64,000 nucleotides of DNA, from NCBI RefSeq assembly GCF_050563525.1, contig NZ_JBNXUN010000013.1, forward strand, positions 62,001-126,000, read 5' to 3'. This stretch comes from Falsiroseomonas sp050563525 (lineage in GTDB: Bacteria > Pseudomonadota > Alphaproteobacteria > Acetobacterales > Acetobacteraceae). This document shows positions 25,244 through 33,464 of the stretch, one piece after another (the first letter of the stretch is position 1; every line of letters begins with the position of its first letter). The notes under the pieces are model-generated. The model made no database searches, was not told the DNA's origin, and saw nothing but the letters and a program-made list of their open reading frames with translations. The position numbers and the translations under genes are program-made.

Positions 25244-26023
25244 ATGGCCAACCGCCCCCTCGCCCTCGTCACCGGCGCCTCCACCGGCATCGGCCTGGAA
25301 CTGGCAAAGCTGTGCGCCCAGCACGGCCACGACCTGCTGCTGGCCGCCGACACGCCGCTGGAGGACGCCGCCATCGCCTGCCGTGCGCTGGGTGCGGAGG
25401 TCGAGACCGTCCAGGCCGACCTCGCGACGCGGGAGGGCGTGGCAAAGCTGGTGCAGGCGACGCGCGGCCGCCCTGTGCAGGCGCTGCTGGCCAATGCCGG
25501 GCATGGGCTTGGCCAGGCCTTCCTGGACCAGGACTTCGCCGACATCCGCCACGTCGTCGACACCAACGTGACCGGCACGCTGGACCTGCTGCACCAGGTC
25601 GGCCGCGGCATGCGGGACCGGCGGGAGGGGCGCATCCTCATCACCGGCTCCATCGCCGGCTTCCTGCCGGGCGCCTACCAGGCGGTCTACAACGGCTCCA
25701 AGGCCTTCATCGACAACTTCGCCTGGGCGTTGCGGACGGAGCTGGAGGAAACCGGCGTGACCGTCACCTGCCTGATGCCGGGCCCGACCGACACGGAATT
25801 CTTCGAGCGTGCCGGCAACGACAACACCAAGGTCGGTGCCGGCAGCAAGGACGACCCGGCCTTCGTCGCGAAGGTGGGGTTCGAGGCGATGCTGCGTGGC
25901 GACGGCGATGTGGTGGCGGGCTGGAAGAACCGCATGCAGGCGGCGGTGGCGCAGGTGACCCCGGCTTCCGTGCTGGCGCACCAGCATGCGAAGATGGCGG
26001 CGCCAGGCACCGCCAAATCCTAG
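25244..26023 (+). CDS. Short-chain dehydrogenase/reductase
   Basis: A 259-residue classical SDR: cofactor motif TGASTGIG near the N-terminus, NAGHG, catalytic serine in ILITGSIAGFLPG, and the YNGSK catalytic Tyr/Lys motif. Hydrophobic and acidic residues after the second strand do not clearly tell NAD from NADP. The substrate is unknown; the closest general type is the DltE/YdfG-like oxidoreductases. The stop TAG (26021-26023) overlaps the stop of the convergent arfB inside a CTAG, so the two genes share bases at their ends. Confidence 0.87.
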   Translation: MANRPLALVTGASTGIGLELAKLCAQHGHDLLLAADTPLEDAAIACRALGAEVETVQADLATREGVAKLVQATRGRPVQALLANAGHGLGQAFLDQDFADIRHVVDTNVTGTLDLLHQVGRGMRDRREGRILITGSIAGFLPGAYQAVYNGSKAFIDNFAWALRTELEETGVTVTCLMPGPTDTEFFERAGNDNTKVGAGSKDDPAFVAKVGFEAMLRGDGDVVAGWKNRMQAAVAQVTPASVLAHQHAKMAAPGTAKS

Positions 26024-26445
26024 TCGGCGACGGGCTTCCCGCCACGCAGCTTCTTCACGTCGCCGCGTCGGGACTTGCCCTCCAGCCGCCGCAGCTGCGC
26101 GCCGTAACTGGGCTTGGTGGCGCGGCGGGTCGGCGGCGGCGGCTCATGCGCCTTGGCCAGCAAGTCCTCCAGCCGCTCCCGCGCATCGGCGCGGTTGCGG
26201 TCCTGGGTGCGGAAGCGCTGCGCCTGGATCACCAGCACGCCCTCCTGCGTGATCCGCCGCCCGGCCAGCGTCGCCAGCCGGCGTGCGGCGTATTCCCCAA
26301 GGTCGAGCCGCCGCAGGTCGAGCCGCAGCTCCACCGCCGTCTCCACCTTGTTGACGTTCTGGCCGCCGGGGCCGGACGAGCGCACGAAGCGTTCCTCCAG
26401 CGCGTCTTCGGGAATTCTGGGCGGATGGGCCATGCGCGCGCTCAT
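26020..26445 (-). CDS. arfB: Alternative ribosome-rescue factor ArfB (YaeJ)
   Basis: ArfB is a stand-alone peptidyl-tRNA hydrolase that frees ribosomes stalled on mRNAs without a stop codon. The GGQ catalytic motif is in VRSSGPGGQNVNKVET. The C-terminal tail is strongly basic (LRRLEGKSRRGDVKKLRGGK) and enters the mRNA channel. The length of about 141 residues matches the family. ATG 26445 or 26433 may be the start. Its stop overlaps the SDR stop on the other strand. Confidence 0.92.
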   Translation of the reverse strand: MSARMAHPPRIPEDALEERFVRSSGPGGQNVNKVETAVELRLDLRRLDLGEYAARRLATLAGRRITQEGVLVIQAQRFRTQDRNRADARERLEDLLAKAHEPPPPTRRATKPSYGAQLRRLEGKSRRGDVKKLRGGKPVAD

Positions 26446-26470
26446 GCCCCTTCGGGCAGCATCGTGCAAA

Positions 26471-26503
26471 CGAAAAGGGCGCCGGGGTTGCGCCCGACGC
26501 CCT
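26471..26503 (-). terminator. Intrinsic terminator after amtB, reading away from arfB
   Basis: AGGGCG-CGGG (26476-26486) pairs with CCCG-CGCCCT (26493-26503) with one mismatched pair, around a 6-base loop. On the minus strand the stem is followed by CTTTTCGTTT. It lies just past the amtB stop and before the arfB start, so it would end the glnK-amtB transcript. Confidence 0.8.
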
Positions 26504-26523
26504 GTCCCGTCCGTTCGGCCGGA

Positions 26524-27852
26524 TCAGCCGAGGCGTTCGCCGTGCAGCGTCACGTCGAGGCCCTCGCGCTCCTCCTCCTCGGTCACCCGCAGGCCGACGA
26601 TGGCATCGACCACCTTCAGCAGGATGAAGGTCGCCACCGCCGTGAAGATGAACACCGCGGCCACCGCATAGAACTGGATCATGAACTGCGCCATGGAGCC
26701 GCTGATGCCCTCCGGCGCCGCCGCCGTGCCGGACAACGGCCCGTAGGCGAAGATGCCGACCAGCAGCGCGCCGGCGATGCCGCAGACGCCGTGCACGCCG
26801 AAGGCATCCAGGCTGTCATCGTAGCCGCACCAATGCTTCAGCGCCGTGGCGCCCCAGAAGCCCGCGAGGCCCGCCACCACGCCGATAACCAGCGCGGAGC
26901 CGGGCAGCACGAAGCCCGCCGCCGGAGTGATGGCGACCAGCCCGGCAATCGCGCCGGAGATCGCGCCGAGCACCGAGGGCTTGCCCTTGATCGCCCATTC
27001 CGCCACCAGCCATGCCATCACCGCGCCCGCCGCGGCCACCTGCGTCACCAGCATCGCCATGCCCGCGCGCGCATTGGCGCCGACGGCCGAGCCGGCGTTG
27101 AAGCCGAACCAGCCCACCCACAGCATGCTGGCGCCGATGACGGCGAAGGCCAGGTTGTAGGGGGACATGTTGTCGTTGCCGTACCCGACCCGCTTGCCCA
27201 GCACCACCGCGCCCACCAGGCCAGCGACGCCGGCATTGATGTGCACCACCGTGCCGCCGGCGAAATCCAGCGCGCCGAGCGCGAAGATCCAGCCATTCGG
27301 GTGCCACACCCAATGCGCGACGGGCGAGTAGACCAGCAGGGTCCACAGCGCGACGAAGACCATCAGGGCGGAGAATTTCATGCGGTCCGCCACCGCGCCG
27401 GTGATCAGCGCCGCGGTGATGATGGCGAACGTCATCTGGAAGGTGATGAAGACGCTTTCCGGAATCGTCGTCGCCACCGCCGCATCGCCGGAGCCCAGCA
27501 CGAAGGGCTTGTCCCAGGTCTCGCCCATACCGGACAGCAGCACGCGGGACAGGTCGCCGATGTAGGCGTTGCCCTCGCCGAAGGCCAGGCTGTAGCCCGC
27601 CACCATCCACAGCACGCCGACCAGGCCGGCGACCGCGAAGGACTGCATCATGGTGGCCAGCACGTTCTTCTTGCGGACCATGCCCGCATAGAACAACGCC
27701 AGGCCCGGCACGGTCATCAGCAGCACGATGGCCGTGCTGGTCAGCATCCAGGCGGTATCGCCGGTGTCGATGGTCGCATCCTGCGCGAATGCCGCGCCTG
27801 ATACGACCAGCGCCGGCAGCGCCATGGCAGCGGCGCGCGCAATCCTCGTCAT
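26524..27852 (-). CDS. amtB: Ammonium transporter AmtB
   Basis: A 442-residue trimeric ammonium channel of the inner membrane. A cleaved signal peptide (ALPALVVSGAAFAQ) precedes eleven hydrophobic segments. Pore signatures are visible: the twin histidines in GGTVVHINAGV and DAFGVHGVCG, and the family stretch ALFYAGMVRKKNVL. The ATG at 27852 has GGGGGA just upstream; a more distant ATG at 27891 is less likely. It follows glnK by 43 bases, the standard arrangement in which GlnK blocks the channel when nitrogen is plentiful. Confidence 0.95.
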   Translation of the reverse strand: MTRIARAAAMALPALVVSGAAFAQDATIDTGDTAWMLTSTAIVLLMTVPGLALFYAGMVRKKNVLATMMQSFAVAGLVGVLWMVAGYSLAFGEGNAYIGDLSRVLLSGMGETWDKPFVLGSGDAAVATTIPESVFITFQMTFAIITAALITGAVADRMKFSALMVFVALWTLLVYSPVAHWVWHPNGWIFALGALDFAGGTVVHINAGVAGLVGAVVLGKRVGYGNDNMSPYNLAFAVIGASMLWVGWFGFNAGSAVGANARAGMAMLVTQVAAAGAVMAWLVAEWAIKGKPSVLGAISGAIAGLVAITPAAGFVLPGSALVIGVVAGLAGFWGATALKHWCGYDDSLDAFGVHGVCGIAGALLVGIFAYGPLSGTAAAPEGISGSMAQFMIQFYAVAAVFIFTAVATFILLKVVDAIVGLRVTEEEEREGLDVTLHGERLG

Positions 27853-27895
27853 TCCCCCGATCCCCGTCCTCAAGATATGGTTGTCCTGCATGGCC

Positions 27896-28234
27896 CTACA
27901 GCGCCTGGTCATCGGTCTCGCCGGTGCGGATCCGCAGGGCGCGTTCCACATCCATGACGAAGATCTTGCCATCGCCGATCTTCCCGGTGCGCGCCGCGCC
28001 GGCGATCGCCTCTACCACCGCGTCCACCATCCCGGCGGCGACGGCGACTTCGATCTTGAGCTTCGGCAGGAAGCTCACGTGGTACTCGGCTCCGCGATAG
28101 ATTTCGGTCTGGCCCTTCTGCCGCCCGAAACCCTTCACCTCGGTAACCGTCAGCCCCTGTACGCCGAGCGGAGTGAGCGCATCGCGCACCTCGTCCAGCT
28201 TGAAAGGCTTGATGATGGCCATGACCAGCTTCAT
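27896..28234 (-). CDS. glnK: P-II nitrogen regulatory protein GlnK
   Basis: A 112-residue P-II signal protein. The T-loop carries the uridylylated Tyr51 (GQTEIYRGAEYHVSFLPK), and the B-loop has RTGKIGDGKIFV. MKLVMAIIKPFKLDEVRDAL is the standard start, so I use the ATG at 28234. GlnK senses 2-oxoglutarate and ATP/ADP, and inhibits AmtB in the non-uridylylated state. It heads the glnK-amtB operon. A sigma-54-type promoter lies about 45-60 bases upstream. Confidence 0.95.
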   Translation of the reverse strand: MKLVMAIIKPFKLDEVRDALTPLGVQGLTVTEVKGFGRQKGQTEIYRGAEYHVSFLPKLKIEVAVAAGMVDAVVEAIAGAARTGKIGDGKIFVMDVERALRIRTGETDDQAL

Positions 28235-28277
28235 CGCGCCGTAGATCCCCTTCCCAACTCGCAGCGCGATGTTCAAT

Positions 28278-28292
28278 CCAAGGAACGTGCCA
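28278..28292 (-). promoter_or_regulatory. Sigma-54 promoter of glnK-amtB
   Basis: On the minus strand the sequence reads TGGCAC-GTTCC-TTGG, close to the sigma-54 consensus TGGCAC-N5-TTGC with only the last base of the -12 box different. Transcription would begin near 28266, about 32 bases before the glnK ATG. This fits NtrC control of glnK-amtB. A possible NtrC half-site (TGCACC) lies about 60 bases further upstream, near 28351. Confidence 0.75.
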
Positions 28293-28430
28293 CTCGGGAA
28301 CAGCCTTGCATTCCCTCACAATCAACCTGCATGCAATCGACCGGCGCTGCTGCACCGCACCATGGCTGCCTGAAAAACAGGCAATTGCCTCGCCCTTGCC
28401 GAATCAGGGCGCCAGGGCGACTTTCCCGGC

Positions 28431-29696
28431 ATGAGCCACATCGAAACCACCGCCTGCATCATCGGCGCCGGCCCCGTCGGTGCCACCCTGGCCGCCACGC
28501 TGGCCGCCGCCGGTATTCCGACCGTGGCGCTGGATCGCGCGCCGCTGCCGCCGATGGAGCTGCCCGATTTCGATGGCCGCGCCTATGCCATCGCGCTGAC
28601 CAGCCAGCGCCTGCTGGCGGCCTCCGGCATCTGGGACCGGCTGCCGAGCCAGCCGCAGCCGATCCACCGAATCCGCGTGGCGGATGGCCGGCCCGGCCAC
28701 GACCCCTCCGCGCTCAAGCTGGATTTCGACAGCGCGGAGGTCGGCCCGGACCCCTTCGGCTGGATGGTGGAGGCCCGCGCGCTGCGCGTGGCGCTCAACG
28801 CCCGCCTGCCGCACCTGCCCAACCTGCGCGTCTTCGCCCCCGCGGAGGCCAGCGTCAGCCGCACGCCGGAGGGCGCCACCATTCGCCTCACGGACGGCAC
28901 CACCATCGCCGCCCGGCTGGTGGTCGCCGCCGAGGGCCGCGACAGCGCGCTGCGCCGCCAGGCCGGCATCGCCGTGACGAAGCACGACTACGGCCAGACC
29001 GGCATGGTCGGCGCCTTCGCGCATGAGCGGCCGCACAACGGCACGGCGCTGGAGATGTTCCTGCCCAATGGCCCCTTCGCGCAGTTGCCGCTGGCCGGCA
29101 CGCCGGAGCACCCGCATGCCAGCGCCTTCGTCTGGTCCGACCGCCGCGACCTGGCCGCACGTTTCCTGGCGATGGACGAGGCCGGCTTCGCGCGGGAATT
29201 GACGCGCCGCATGGGCGACCATCTCGGCCGCATCACGCCGATCGGGCGGCGCTGGTCCTACCCGCTGTCGGCGCTGTGGGCGCAGCGGCAGACGGATACG
29301 CGGCTGGCGATCATCGGCGACGCCGCACACGGCATCCACCCCATCGCCGGCCAGGGCCTGAACCTCGGTTTTCGGGACGTCGCCGCGCTGGCGGAGGCAG
29401 TGATCGAAGCCGTGGCGGCCAGCGAAGATCCGGGCGGCATGGCGACCCTGCGACGCTACGAACGCCGGGCGCGGCCGGATGCCGCCATCATGCTCGGCGC
29501 GACGCATGTGCTGGAGAAGCTGTTCGGCAATGATTTCGGCCCAGTGCGGCTGGCACGGCGGCTCGGCATCGCCACGGTGGACCGGATGCCGCGGCTGAAG
29601 CGCGCCTTCGCGGAGCGCGCGATGGGGATGGGCTCAGGCGTGTCCGGCCTGCTCGGCGGGCAGGCGCTGATGGACCTGTCGGCGCCGCGGGGCTGA
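28431..29696 (+). CDS. ubiH: UbiH/UbiF/COQ6 family FAD-dependent hydroxylase
   Basis: A 421-residue flavoprotein monooxygenase that hydroxylates the ubiquinone ring precursor. The FAD motif IIGAGPVGATLAATLAAAG is at the N-terminus. The second FAD-binding block IIGDAAHGIHPIAGQGLNLG is near residue 300. The family stretch FDGRAYAIALTSQRLL is also present. Which ring position it modifies cannot be decided, since UbiH, UbiF and broad-range UbiL look alike. The symbol is therefore a family-level choice. A small membrane-protein gene follows 9 bases later. Confidence 0.87.
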   Translation: MSHIETTACIIGAGPVGATLAATLAAAGIPTVALDRAPLPPMELPDFDGRAYAIALTSQRLLAASGIWDRLPSQPQPIHRIRVADGRPGHDPSALKLDFDSAEVGPDPFGWMVEARALRVALNARLPHLPNLRVFAPAEASVSRTPEGATIRLTDGTTIAARLVVAAEGRDSALRRQAGIAVTKHDYGQTGMVGAFAHERPHNGTALEMFLPNGPFAQLPLAGTPEHPHASAFVWSDRRDLAARFLAMDEAGFARELTRRMGDHLGRITPIGRRWSYPLSALWAQRQTDTRLAIIGDAAHGIHPIAGQGLNLGFRDVAALAEAVIEAVAASEDPGGMATLRRYERRARPDAAIMLGATHVLEKLFGNDFGPVRLARRLGIATVDRMPRLKRAFAERAMGMGSGVSGLLGGQALMDLSAPRG

Positions 29697-29705
29697 GGCG
29701 GCCAC

Positions 29706-30083
29706 ATGGGCTTCGCGCTGGCCCTCCTGGTGATCTCGATCGGCGCCGCCGCCGCCATCCAGGCGGCGAGCGACCCGCGCATCACCCGCGCCTTCGCCGG
29801 CGGCACGCTGCGCGCCATCGGGCTGTACCTGGCCTTCCTGGCGGTGCCGCTGCTGTTCCTGCTGTTCGCCGGCGCGCTGCTGCCGCCGGTGCCGCGGGAG
29901 GCGGCGGCGGCGGGTACCGTGATGGCGGTGCTCGGCTGGTTCGGGCTGGCGCTGCTGCTGCTGATCCGCACCGCGCCCCGCCTGCGGCGCGTGCCGGACT
30001 TCTGGCTGCGCTTCGGCGTGGTGGATGCGGCGCTGCTGGCGCTGGTCGGCGCGGGGGTGGCGCGCATCGCGGGGCTTTGGTGA
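29706..30083 (+). CDS. Small membrane protein, function unknown
   Basis: A 125-residue protein made almost entirely of four hydrophobic segments (LALLVISIGAAAAIQAA, LYLAFLAVPLLFLLFAGALL, VMAVLGWFGLALLLL and DAALLALVGAGVARIAG). It begins 9 bases after ubiH and is probably co-transcribed. No family recognised. A link to ubiquinone metabolism is only suggested by position. Confidence 0.65.
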   Translation: MGFALALLVISIGAAAAIQAASDPRITRAFAGGTLRAIGLYLAFLAVPLLFLLFAGALLPPVPREAAAAGTVMAVLGWFGLALLLLIRTAPRLRRVPDFWLRFGVVDAALLALVGAGVARIAGLW

Positions 30084-30087
30084 GGCG

Positions 30088-30450
30088 CTATCGCCGCGGC
30101 GGGTCGCGGCTCAGACCCTTCGCGGCCAGCGCGGCCTCATAGGCGGCCCAGCGCTGCGCGTGTTCCTCGCCGAGTTGGCGCAGGAAATCCCAGCCATAGA
30201 TGCCGGTGTCGTGCAGGTCGTCGAACACCAGGCGCACGCCGTAATGCCCCACCGGCTCGATCCGCATGATGCCGACGTGGCGGCGGCCCGGCACCGTCAC
30301 GCGCTGGCCCGGGCCGTGGCCCTGCACCTCGGCGGAGGGGCTTTCGACGCGCAGGTATTCCGCGGGCAGGGCGAAGCGCACGCCATCATCCCAGGCCAGG
30401 TGCAGGGTCTGGTCGGCGCGGGTCAGGCGGATTTCCGTAAGCTTGGGCAT
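30088..30450 (-). CDS. DUF971 domain protein
   Basis: A 120-residue single-domain protein of the DUF971 family, which is the N-terminal domain of gamma-butyrobetaine hydroxylase standing alone. It starts LTEIRLTRADQTLHLAWDDG and contains VGHYGVRLVFDDLHDTGIYG and WDFL, the conserved core. Stand-alone DUF971 proteins are small basic or iron-linked proteins of unclear function. It ends the leftward run that starts at metZ; 32 bases separate it from the Trm112-like gene. Confidence 0.85.
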   Translation of the reverse strand: MPKLTEIRLTRADQTLHLAWDDGVRFALPAEYLRVESPSAEVQGHGPGQRVTVPGRRHVGIMRIEPVGHYGVRLVFDDLHDTGIYGWDFLRQLGEEHAQRWAAYEAALAAKGLSRDPPRR

Positions 30451-30482
30451 GGTTGGCGCGTGGCCCCCTCACCCGGACCTCG

Positions 30483-30692
30483 TCAGGCGGGCAGCTTGCG
30501 GGCTTCGTCGGGCAGCATGATGGGGATGCCGTCGCGGACGGGATAGGCGAGGCCGGCCTTCTCGCTGACCAGCTCGCCCGCCTCGCGGTCGTAGCGCAGC
30601 GGGCCCTTCGTCACCGGGCACACCAGGATTTCCAGCAGGCGCGGGTCGACCGCCCCCGCCAATGTTTCGCCGGCCTTATCCGTCGCCGTCAT
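30483..30692 (-). CDS. Trm112 family protein
   Basis: A 69-residue protein with the Trm112/UPF0434 signature LLEILVCPVTKGPLRYD and AYPVRDGIPIMLPDEAR. Eukaryotic Trm112 activates methyltransferases that modify tRNA and release factors; bacterial members are less well understood. Only one cysteine of the usual zinc knuckle is kept. The gene is short but clearly conserved. Confidence 0.88.
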   Translation of the reverse strand: MTATDKAGETLAGAVDPRLLEILVCPVTKGPLRYDREAGELVSEKAGLAYPVRDGIPIMLPDEARKLPA

Positions 30693-30722
30693 GATTGCAG
30701 TCCCCGCAGGTCGGCGAAAATA

Positions 30723-31379
30723 CTAGCTCGGCCGGCCTTCATGCGCCATGCCATGGCTGCCCATCTGCATCAGCGCGACCAGCATGGCCGCCCGATCCTC
30801 CTGCGTCGGCGCCTCCAGCAGCGCCTGCTTCTCGCGCACCTCGAATGGGCACAGCATGCATAGCGTGGTGACCAGCATGGCGTCGCCGGTGCCCTGCACC
30901 GCCTCCCAGTTCGCCTCGATGCCGTGCGCCTTGAAGTAGGGCCGCAGCGCGTCGAGCAGGGCGGCGCGGTCGATCTCCGGCTCGGGTGCCTCCATCAGGT
31001 CCGGGCCGAAATCGCCGTATTCCACCAGCGCCCGCCGGTAGCCGCGCCGCATCGGCGCTTCCGCCGTGATGCGATAGCGGATCACGCCGGTGAGCGTGAT
31101 GAGGAAGCGGCCATCCTCGGTCTCGGCGAAGGAGGTCAGGCGGCCGAGGCAGCCGACCTTGTAGACCTGGCTGCCAACCTCGGTCCGCGGCAGGGCGGGG
31201 TCCGGCTGTACCATGCCGAGCAGCCGGCCGGCCGCCAGGCTGTCCTCCGTCATCGCCAGATAACGTGGTTCGAAGATGTTCAGCGGCAGGCGGCCGCCGG
31301 GCAGCAGCAGCGCGCCCGACAGCGGGAAGATCGGAATCTCCGACGGCAGCGCGTCGAAGGCAGTGTGGAAGGCGGGCAT
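30723..31379 (-). CDS. Lon substrate-binding-domain protein
   Basis: A 218-residue protein consisting of the N-terminal (LAN/PUA-like) substrate-binding domain of Lon protease without ATPase or protease parts. PIFPLSGALLLPGGRLPLNI followed by FEPRYLAM is the signature. The ATG at 31379 is chosen because the conserved core starts soon after; an upstream in-frame ATG would add 28 unconserved residues. It follows the thioredoxin-like gene, a neighbour often seen in alphaproteobacteria, and may work with it in protein quality control. Confidence 0.88.
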   Translation of the reverse strand: MPAFHTAFDALPSEIPIFPLSGALLLPGGRLPLNIFEPRYLAMTEDSLAAGRLLGMVQPDPALPRTEVGSQVYKVGCLGRLTSFAETEDGRFLITLTGVIRYRITAEAPMRRGYRRALVEYGDFGPDLMEAPEPEIDRAALLDALRPYFKAHGIEANWEAVQGTGDAMLVTTLCMLCPFEVREKQALLEAPTQEDRAAMLVALMQMGSHGMAHEGRPS

Positions 31380-31463
31380 GGGCTCCGTTTCAGCCACCGG
31401 GCCGCGGATGTCGCGAAGGTGGCTTCTGTCTCCCGCGCGGCTCGCGCCTCCGGCCGGGTTCAA

Positions 31464-32429
31464 TTACCTGAACAGAAGGGTGGATAGCTTCCGGCGTCCC
31501 GCAAGGGTGGCGGGGTCGTCGAATCCCCAGGCCTCGAAGAACTTGAGCAATTGCTTGCGCGCAGCTTCCTCGTTCCAGGCGCGATCGCGCTTGATGGCGA
31601 CCATCAGCGCATCGACGGCACCGGTACGATCGTCCATTGCATTCCGGGCGATGGCGAGGTCGATGCGCGCCGCGTGGTCGTCCGGGTCGGCCTCCAGCCG
31701 GCGCTCGAACTCGCCCAGCTTCTCCCGCGCCGCGCGGCCCTCGATCGCGAGCTGGAGCTGCGCGCGGACGGAGGCGATTTCGGCGTGGTCGCGGATCTTG
31801 GCGGGCACCTGCTCCAGCGCCTCCAGCGCCTGGTCCTCCTCACCGAGTGCGACCAGGCAGCGGATCAGGCCAGCCATCGCCTCTGGGTTCTCGGGCTCGG
31901 CCTGCACCAGGCCGGCGAACAGCTCGATCGCGCCGGCGTGGTCACCGGCCTCCACCGCGGCCTTGGCTTCGGCGAGAAGGTCGGCGGTGGGCAACTGTCC
32001 GCCGGCGGCCTTGAGCAAGGTCTCGATGAACTTCTTCACCTCCCCTTCCGGCAACGCGCCCTGGAACAGATCGGCGATCTGGCCCTGCACGAAGCCGACA
32101 ACGGTCGGCACGGATTGCAGCGGCAGGCCCATCTGCGACAGCTGCTGGACCAGCTGGCGGTTCTTGTCGATGTCGATCTTCACCAGCTTCACGCGGCCCC
32201 CGGCGGCGCGCACCACCTTCTCCAGCGTCGGGGTCAGCGTCTTGCAGGGGCCGCACCAGGTGGCCCAGAAATCGACCAGCACGGGCGTTTCGCGGCTGGC
32301 CTCCACCACATCGGCCATGAAGGTGCGCTGGTCGCCGTCCTTCACCGGGTCGGGGGTCCCGGCGGGCATCGCGGCGCCGCCGGGGGCGGCTTGGCGCGTC
32401 GGGTCGAAGATCAGGTCCATGGCAGGCAT
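31464..32429 (-). CDS. Thioredoxin-TPR co-chaperone of the CnoX/YbbN type
   Basis: A 321-residue protein. Residues 30-140 are a thioredoxin domain with the active site WATWCGPCK. The rest is TPR-like helices (AEAKAAVEAGDHAGAIELF and following repeats), ending in a conserved helix near the C-terminus. CnoX holds unfolded proteins under oxidative stress and passes them to GroEL or DnaK. Here the CGPC motif is intact, unlike the E. coli protein, as is usual in alphaproteobacteria, so it may also reduce disulfides. Confidence 0.9.
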   Translation of the reverse strand: MPAMDLIFDPTRQAAPGGAAMPAGTPDPVKDGDQRTFMADVVEASRETPVLVDFWATWCGPCKTLTPTLEKVVRAAGGRVKLVKIDIDKNRQLVQQLSQMGLPLQSVPTVVGFVQGQIADLFQGALPEGEVKKFIETLLKAAGGQLPTADLLAEAKAAVEAGDHAGAIELFAGLVQAEPENPEAMAGLIRCLVALGEEDQALEALEQVPAKIRDHAEIASVRAQLQLAIEGRAAREKLGEFERRLEADPDDHAARIDLAIARNAMDDRTGAVDALMVAIKRDRAWNEEAARKQLLKFFEAWGFDDPATLAGRRKLSTLLFR

Positions 32430-32490
32430 TCCTCTCGCTTGCGCGCATAGATGCGCGACCCGCAGCCTGAAGCAAGCGGTGGCGGCTTAA

Positions 32491-32997
32491 TCACACAGGT
32501 TTGGACAGGTCGACCAGTTCCGGCACATGGCCGAGGTCGCGCAGCAGCCGCAGCAGGTCGGCCGGGCGGATGGCGGTGGTCATGGTATTGGTCAGCGGGT
32601 GGACGTTGATCCACTCGAACCCTTCCATGAGGTGACGGTCGAACACCGCGCGCACCGCGCCCGGCGCCGCATTGACCATTCCGAAGGGGGTGACGGAACC
32701 GGGCTCCACGCCGAGTTGCGTGCGCAGCGAATCCGCATCGGCGAAGACGCTGCGCGGCGCGCCCAGGCTGCGGACCAGCGCGTTGACCTTCACGGCGCGA
32801 TCCTCCTCGATCACCGCGAGCAGGAAGGGGCCCGGCGCCCGTTCGGGCCTCAGGAACAGGTTCTTCACATGGCCACCCGGCAAATCTGGCCGCAGCGCCT
32901 GGCTTTCCGCCACGGTGAAGACCGGGGGGTGCTTCACCGTGCGCTGCTCGATGCCCAGCGCGGCGAGGCGCGCCAGCAGACCTTCCGGCGTCTCCAC
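32491..32997 (-). CDS. Prolyl-tRNA deacylase ProX/YbaK family
   Basis: A 168-residue trans-editing protein that removes misacylated amino acids (alanine for ProXp-ala) from tRNA-Pro. The conserved lysine is in GGHVKNLFLR, and the GSVTPFGMVNA segment is the best-known family motif. The gene stops 62 bases before the thioredoxin-like gene and starts 4 bases after apaG. Confidence 0.88.
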   Translation of the reverse strand: METPEGLLARLAALGIEQRTVKHPPVFTVAESQALRPDLPGGHVKNLFLRPERAPGPFLLAVIEEDRAVKVNALVRSLGAPRSVFADADSLRTQLGVEPGSVTPFGMVNAAPGAVRAVFDRHLMEGFEWINVHPLTNTMTTAIRPADLLRLLRDLGHVPELVDLSKPV

Positions 32998-33001
32998 GCG
33001 G

Positions 33002-33409
33002 CTAGTTCAGCCGGGTCGCGGGCTGGTGCGGGCTGTCCAGGCTGAAGGCGGGTACCGCGACGTCGAAGGCTTCCCCGGTGCCGGGAACCACCATGTGGTA
33101 GGTGCCTTCCATGAAGCCGGAGGGTGTCGGCAGCGGGGTGCCCGATGTGTATTCGAACTGCTGGCCCGGCCCGAGCACCGGCTGTTCGCCTACCACGCCT
33201 TCTCCGTGCACGCGCTGGCTGCGGCCGCGCGCATCGGTGATGCACCAGGACCGCTTGAGAAGCTGCACTGTCTCCGTTCCCTCGTTGCGGATGGCGATGC
33301 GGTAGGCCCAGACGAAGCGGCCCTGCTCGGGCTCCGACTGGTCGTCCAGGTAGAAGCTGCGCACCGTCACGCGGATGCCGCGGGTGGTCTCGGAGTAGTC
33401 ATCGGCCAT
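33002..33409 (-). CDS. apaG: ApaG domain protein
   Basis: A 135-residue immunoglobulin-like fold protein. The family signature is strong: YRIAIRNEGTETVQLLKRSW then CITDARG, GVVGEQPVLGPGQQFEYTSG and FMEGTYHM. ApaG affects cobalt and magnesium resistance in Salmonella, and the domain recurs in eukaryotic FBxo3; the biochemical role remains unclear. It is part of the run that descends from metZ. Confidence 0.93.
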   Translation of the reverse strand: MADDYSETTRGIRVTVRSFYLDDQSEPEQGRFVWAYRIAIRNEGTETVQLLKRSWCITDARGRSQRVHGEGVVGEQPVLGPGQQFEYTSGTPLPTPSGFMEGTYHMVVPGTGEAFDVAVPAFSLDSPHQPATRLN

Positions 33410-33464
33410 GGCGGGATGTCCTCATCGCCAGAGTCTTGAAGCGGCGCCCCGGCGGTGTCCAGCC

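Noticed and set aside
25219..27801. An 860-codon plus-strand frame spanning the SDR, arfB and amtB genes
   Set aside because: It runs across the ends of three recognised genes in the wrong frame or strand; chance open frame in GC-rich DNA.
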